Part shown: positions 13,769-14,713 of the stretch, piece by piece
How positions within the stretch are numbered: position 1 is the first letter of the stretch
Layout of the letters: each line of letters begins with the position of its first letter
Source: JBKHJA01 sp046538375
GTDB lineage: Bacteria > Acidobacteriota > Aminicenantia > Aminicenantales > Aminicenantaceae
Direction of reading: 5' to 3'
Length of the DNA stretch: 14,713 nt
Assembly (NCBI GenBank): GCA_046538375.1
Contig: JBKHJA010000066.1
Location: 1-14,713, forward strand
Program-made: the position numbers and the translations under genes
The notes under the pieces: generated by a model
The model's database searches: none
What the model was told of the DNA's origin: nothing
Seen by the model: only the letters and a program-made list of their open reading frames with translations

Positions 13769-14569
13769 ATGATCGTTTTCGGCAGTGAATTGAGATATCA
13801 TCCAAAATTGAGGGAAGAAAAACTGAGTCCATTCCTTCCCCTGGCGAATCTCTATTATCAGATGCTGGGCATTTTTGGGTTTTATGGAGGCGGGGAGTAT
13901 CTGCGGAGTCTTTACTTTAGAAAAGTCCTGAAAAGATATAAATTTGCCGTGGATTCTGTTTTGGATGCTGGATGTGGATACGGGTACTATGCCTTTTATC
14001 TGGCCAGAAAGTATCCCCGGGCCTCAATCCAGGCCTGTGATTTTGATGCGGAGATGATAAAGGAGAACAAACAGATCAGAAATCTCCTGAAATTAGACAA
14101 CCTGAAATTCTTCGAGGCTGACCTGGTGGAGTTTTATGCAGGGGAGAAGTATGATTTTATATTTTCCATCGATGTCCTGGAAGCCATTGAAGATGATGAG
14201 AAGGTGGTCAGAAACTTGAGCGGCTCTCTGAAGAATGGGGGATACTTTTTGCTACATATTCCACGAAGGGATACAACAGGGGGAGAGGATTGGTGGGAAG
14301 AAGAATGTCCCTACCGGGTGAGAGAGGGGTACACACTGAAAGAAATATCTCGGCTTCTGGAGCGAAACGGGCTAGAAATCCAAGAAGTGGTCCACACCTT
14401 TGGTCCCTTGGGGATGGCGGCCAACAAGGTGGATTTTCTGATTCGCAAAAGATTCCTGAAAAAAATGTTCGCCGTTCCCTTAAACTGCATCAATTTCCTG
14501 GACAGCTTGTTTCCCCACAGAGAAGGTCATGCTTTTCTGGTGGTAGCCAGGAAAAGAAGAGCTGACTGA
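13769..14569 (+). CDS. Class I SAM-dependent methyltransferase
   Basis: A 266-residue protein with motif I VLDAGCGYGYYAFYLA (64-79), the acidic strand-2 end QACDFD (88-93), EADLVEF (116-122) and the post-motif SIDVLEAIEDDEKVVRNL (133-150), then LLHIPRR (161-167). In many relatives the fourth motif reads DVLEHIED; here the histidine is alanine. The C-terminal part (GYTLKEISRLLERNGLEI onward) matches the usual lid/tail of the UbiE/Methyltransf_11 type. These enzymes transfer a methyl group from SAM to small molecules, sugars or lipids; the acceptor is not identifiable. It lies 104 bases after the deacetylase gene in the same direction, which fits a glycan- or lipid-modifying role but does not prove co-transcription. 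Confidence 0.86.
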   Translation: MIVFGSELRYHPKLREEKLSPFLPLANLYYQMLGIFGFYGGGEYLRSLYFRKVLKRYKFAVDSVLDAGCGYGYYAFYLARKYPRASIQACDFDAEMIKENKQIRNLLKLDNLKFFEADLVEFYAGEKYDFIFSIDVLEAIEDDEKVVRNLSGSLKNGGYFLLHIPRRDTTGGEDWWEEECPYRVREGYTLKEISRLLERNGLEIQEVVHTFGPLGMAANKVDFLIRKRFLKKMFAVPLNCINFLDSLFPHREGHAFLVVARKRRAD

Positions 14570-14660
14570 AGACGCGGCATTCATGATCATCTCAGATCCC
14601 CCTACCGGGCATTTTAAGAAGCATCCCCAAAATCGTGATGATTATAAATACTGATTGTAA

Positions 14661-14713
14661 GGGGTGAGGGATGGGGGGTGAGGAAGCCCCTATGAGGACT
14701 GAGCGGGCACGGT
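14661..14713. repeat. Intergenic foldback repeat, copy D (cut by the window edge)
   Basis: GGGGTGAGGGATGGGGGGTG at the left end, followed by the GAAGCCCCTATGAGGACTGA module and continuing off the window. It is the reverse complement of the right end of the 12353-12663 copy with one visible mismatch and shares the CCCCTATGAGGACTGAGC variant with copy B. It begins 91 bases past the stop of the methyltransferase gene. Confidence 0.8.

Noticed and set aside
80..14713. CRISPR array as an explanation for the repeats
   Set aside because: The copies are kilobases apart, differ in length and are not separated by regular spacers; no cas gene is present.

Overview
The window holds eleven convincing protein-coding genes and four copies of one intergenic foldback repeat family. 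No rRNA, tRNA, transposase, integrase or CRISPR array was seen. The organism looks like a Gram-negative bacterium: one gene encodes a small outer-membrane beta-barrel with a signal peptide and a C-terminal aromatic residue, and several encode envelope polysaccharide enzymes. An uncultured lineage such as Aminicenantes or another Acidobacteriota-like group would fit the gene mix, but nothing here fixes the taxonomy, so that is a weak guess.

Left part (257-9483), all on the minus strand and read right to left. A TTG-started secreted SGNH hydrolase with a beta-propeller-like front end and three BACON-like repeats is followed by a small outer-membrane barrel, a WecA/MraY-type polyprenyl-phosphate sugar-1-phosphate transferase, and a Wzy/WaaL-type polymerase or ligase with an extra C-terminal domain. 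After a 374-base gap holding a repeat copy come a UbiA-family protein of the decaprenyl-phosphate phosphoribosyltransferase type and a DUF362 protein. The shared theme is building, exporting and trimming a polyprenyl-linked surface glycan.

Middle (9484-9956) is a divergent promoter region. It carries a good sigma70-like promoter pointing right and a long leader hairpin ahead of the next gene.

Right part (9957-14569), all on the plus strand. A cobalamin-binding-type radical SAM enzyme, a two-TM protein with an OB-like external domain and a YdjM-like membrane hydrolase form a tight operon. After a 311-bp repeat copy come a NodB-type polysaccharide deacetylase and a class I SAM methyltransferase, plausible modifiers of a surface glycan or lipid.

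The most unusual signal is the repeat family (copies at 80-161, 2409-2552, 12353-12663 and 14661 to the window edge). Copies are bounded by inverted GGGTGAGGGAT / ATCCCTCACCC ends, are built as mosaics of the same internal modules, and each sits shortly downstream of the last gene of a transcription unit.
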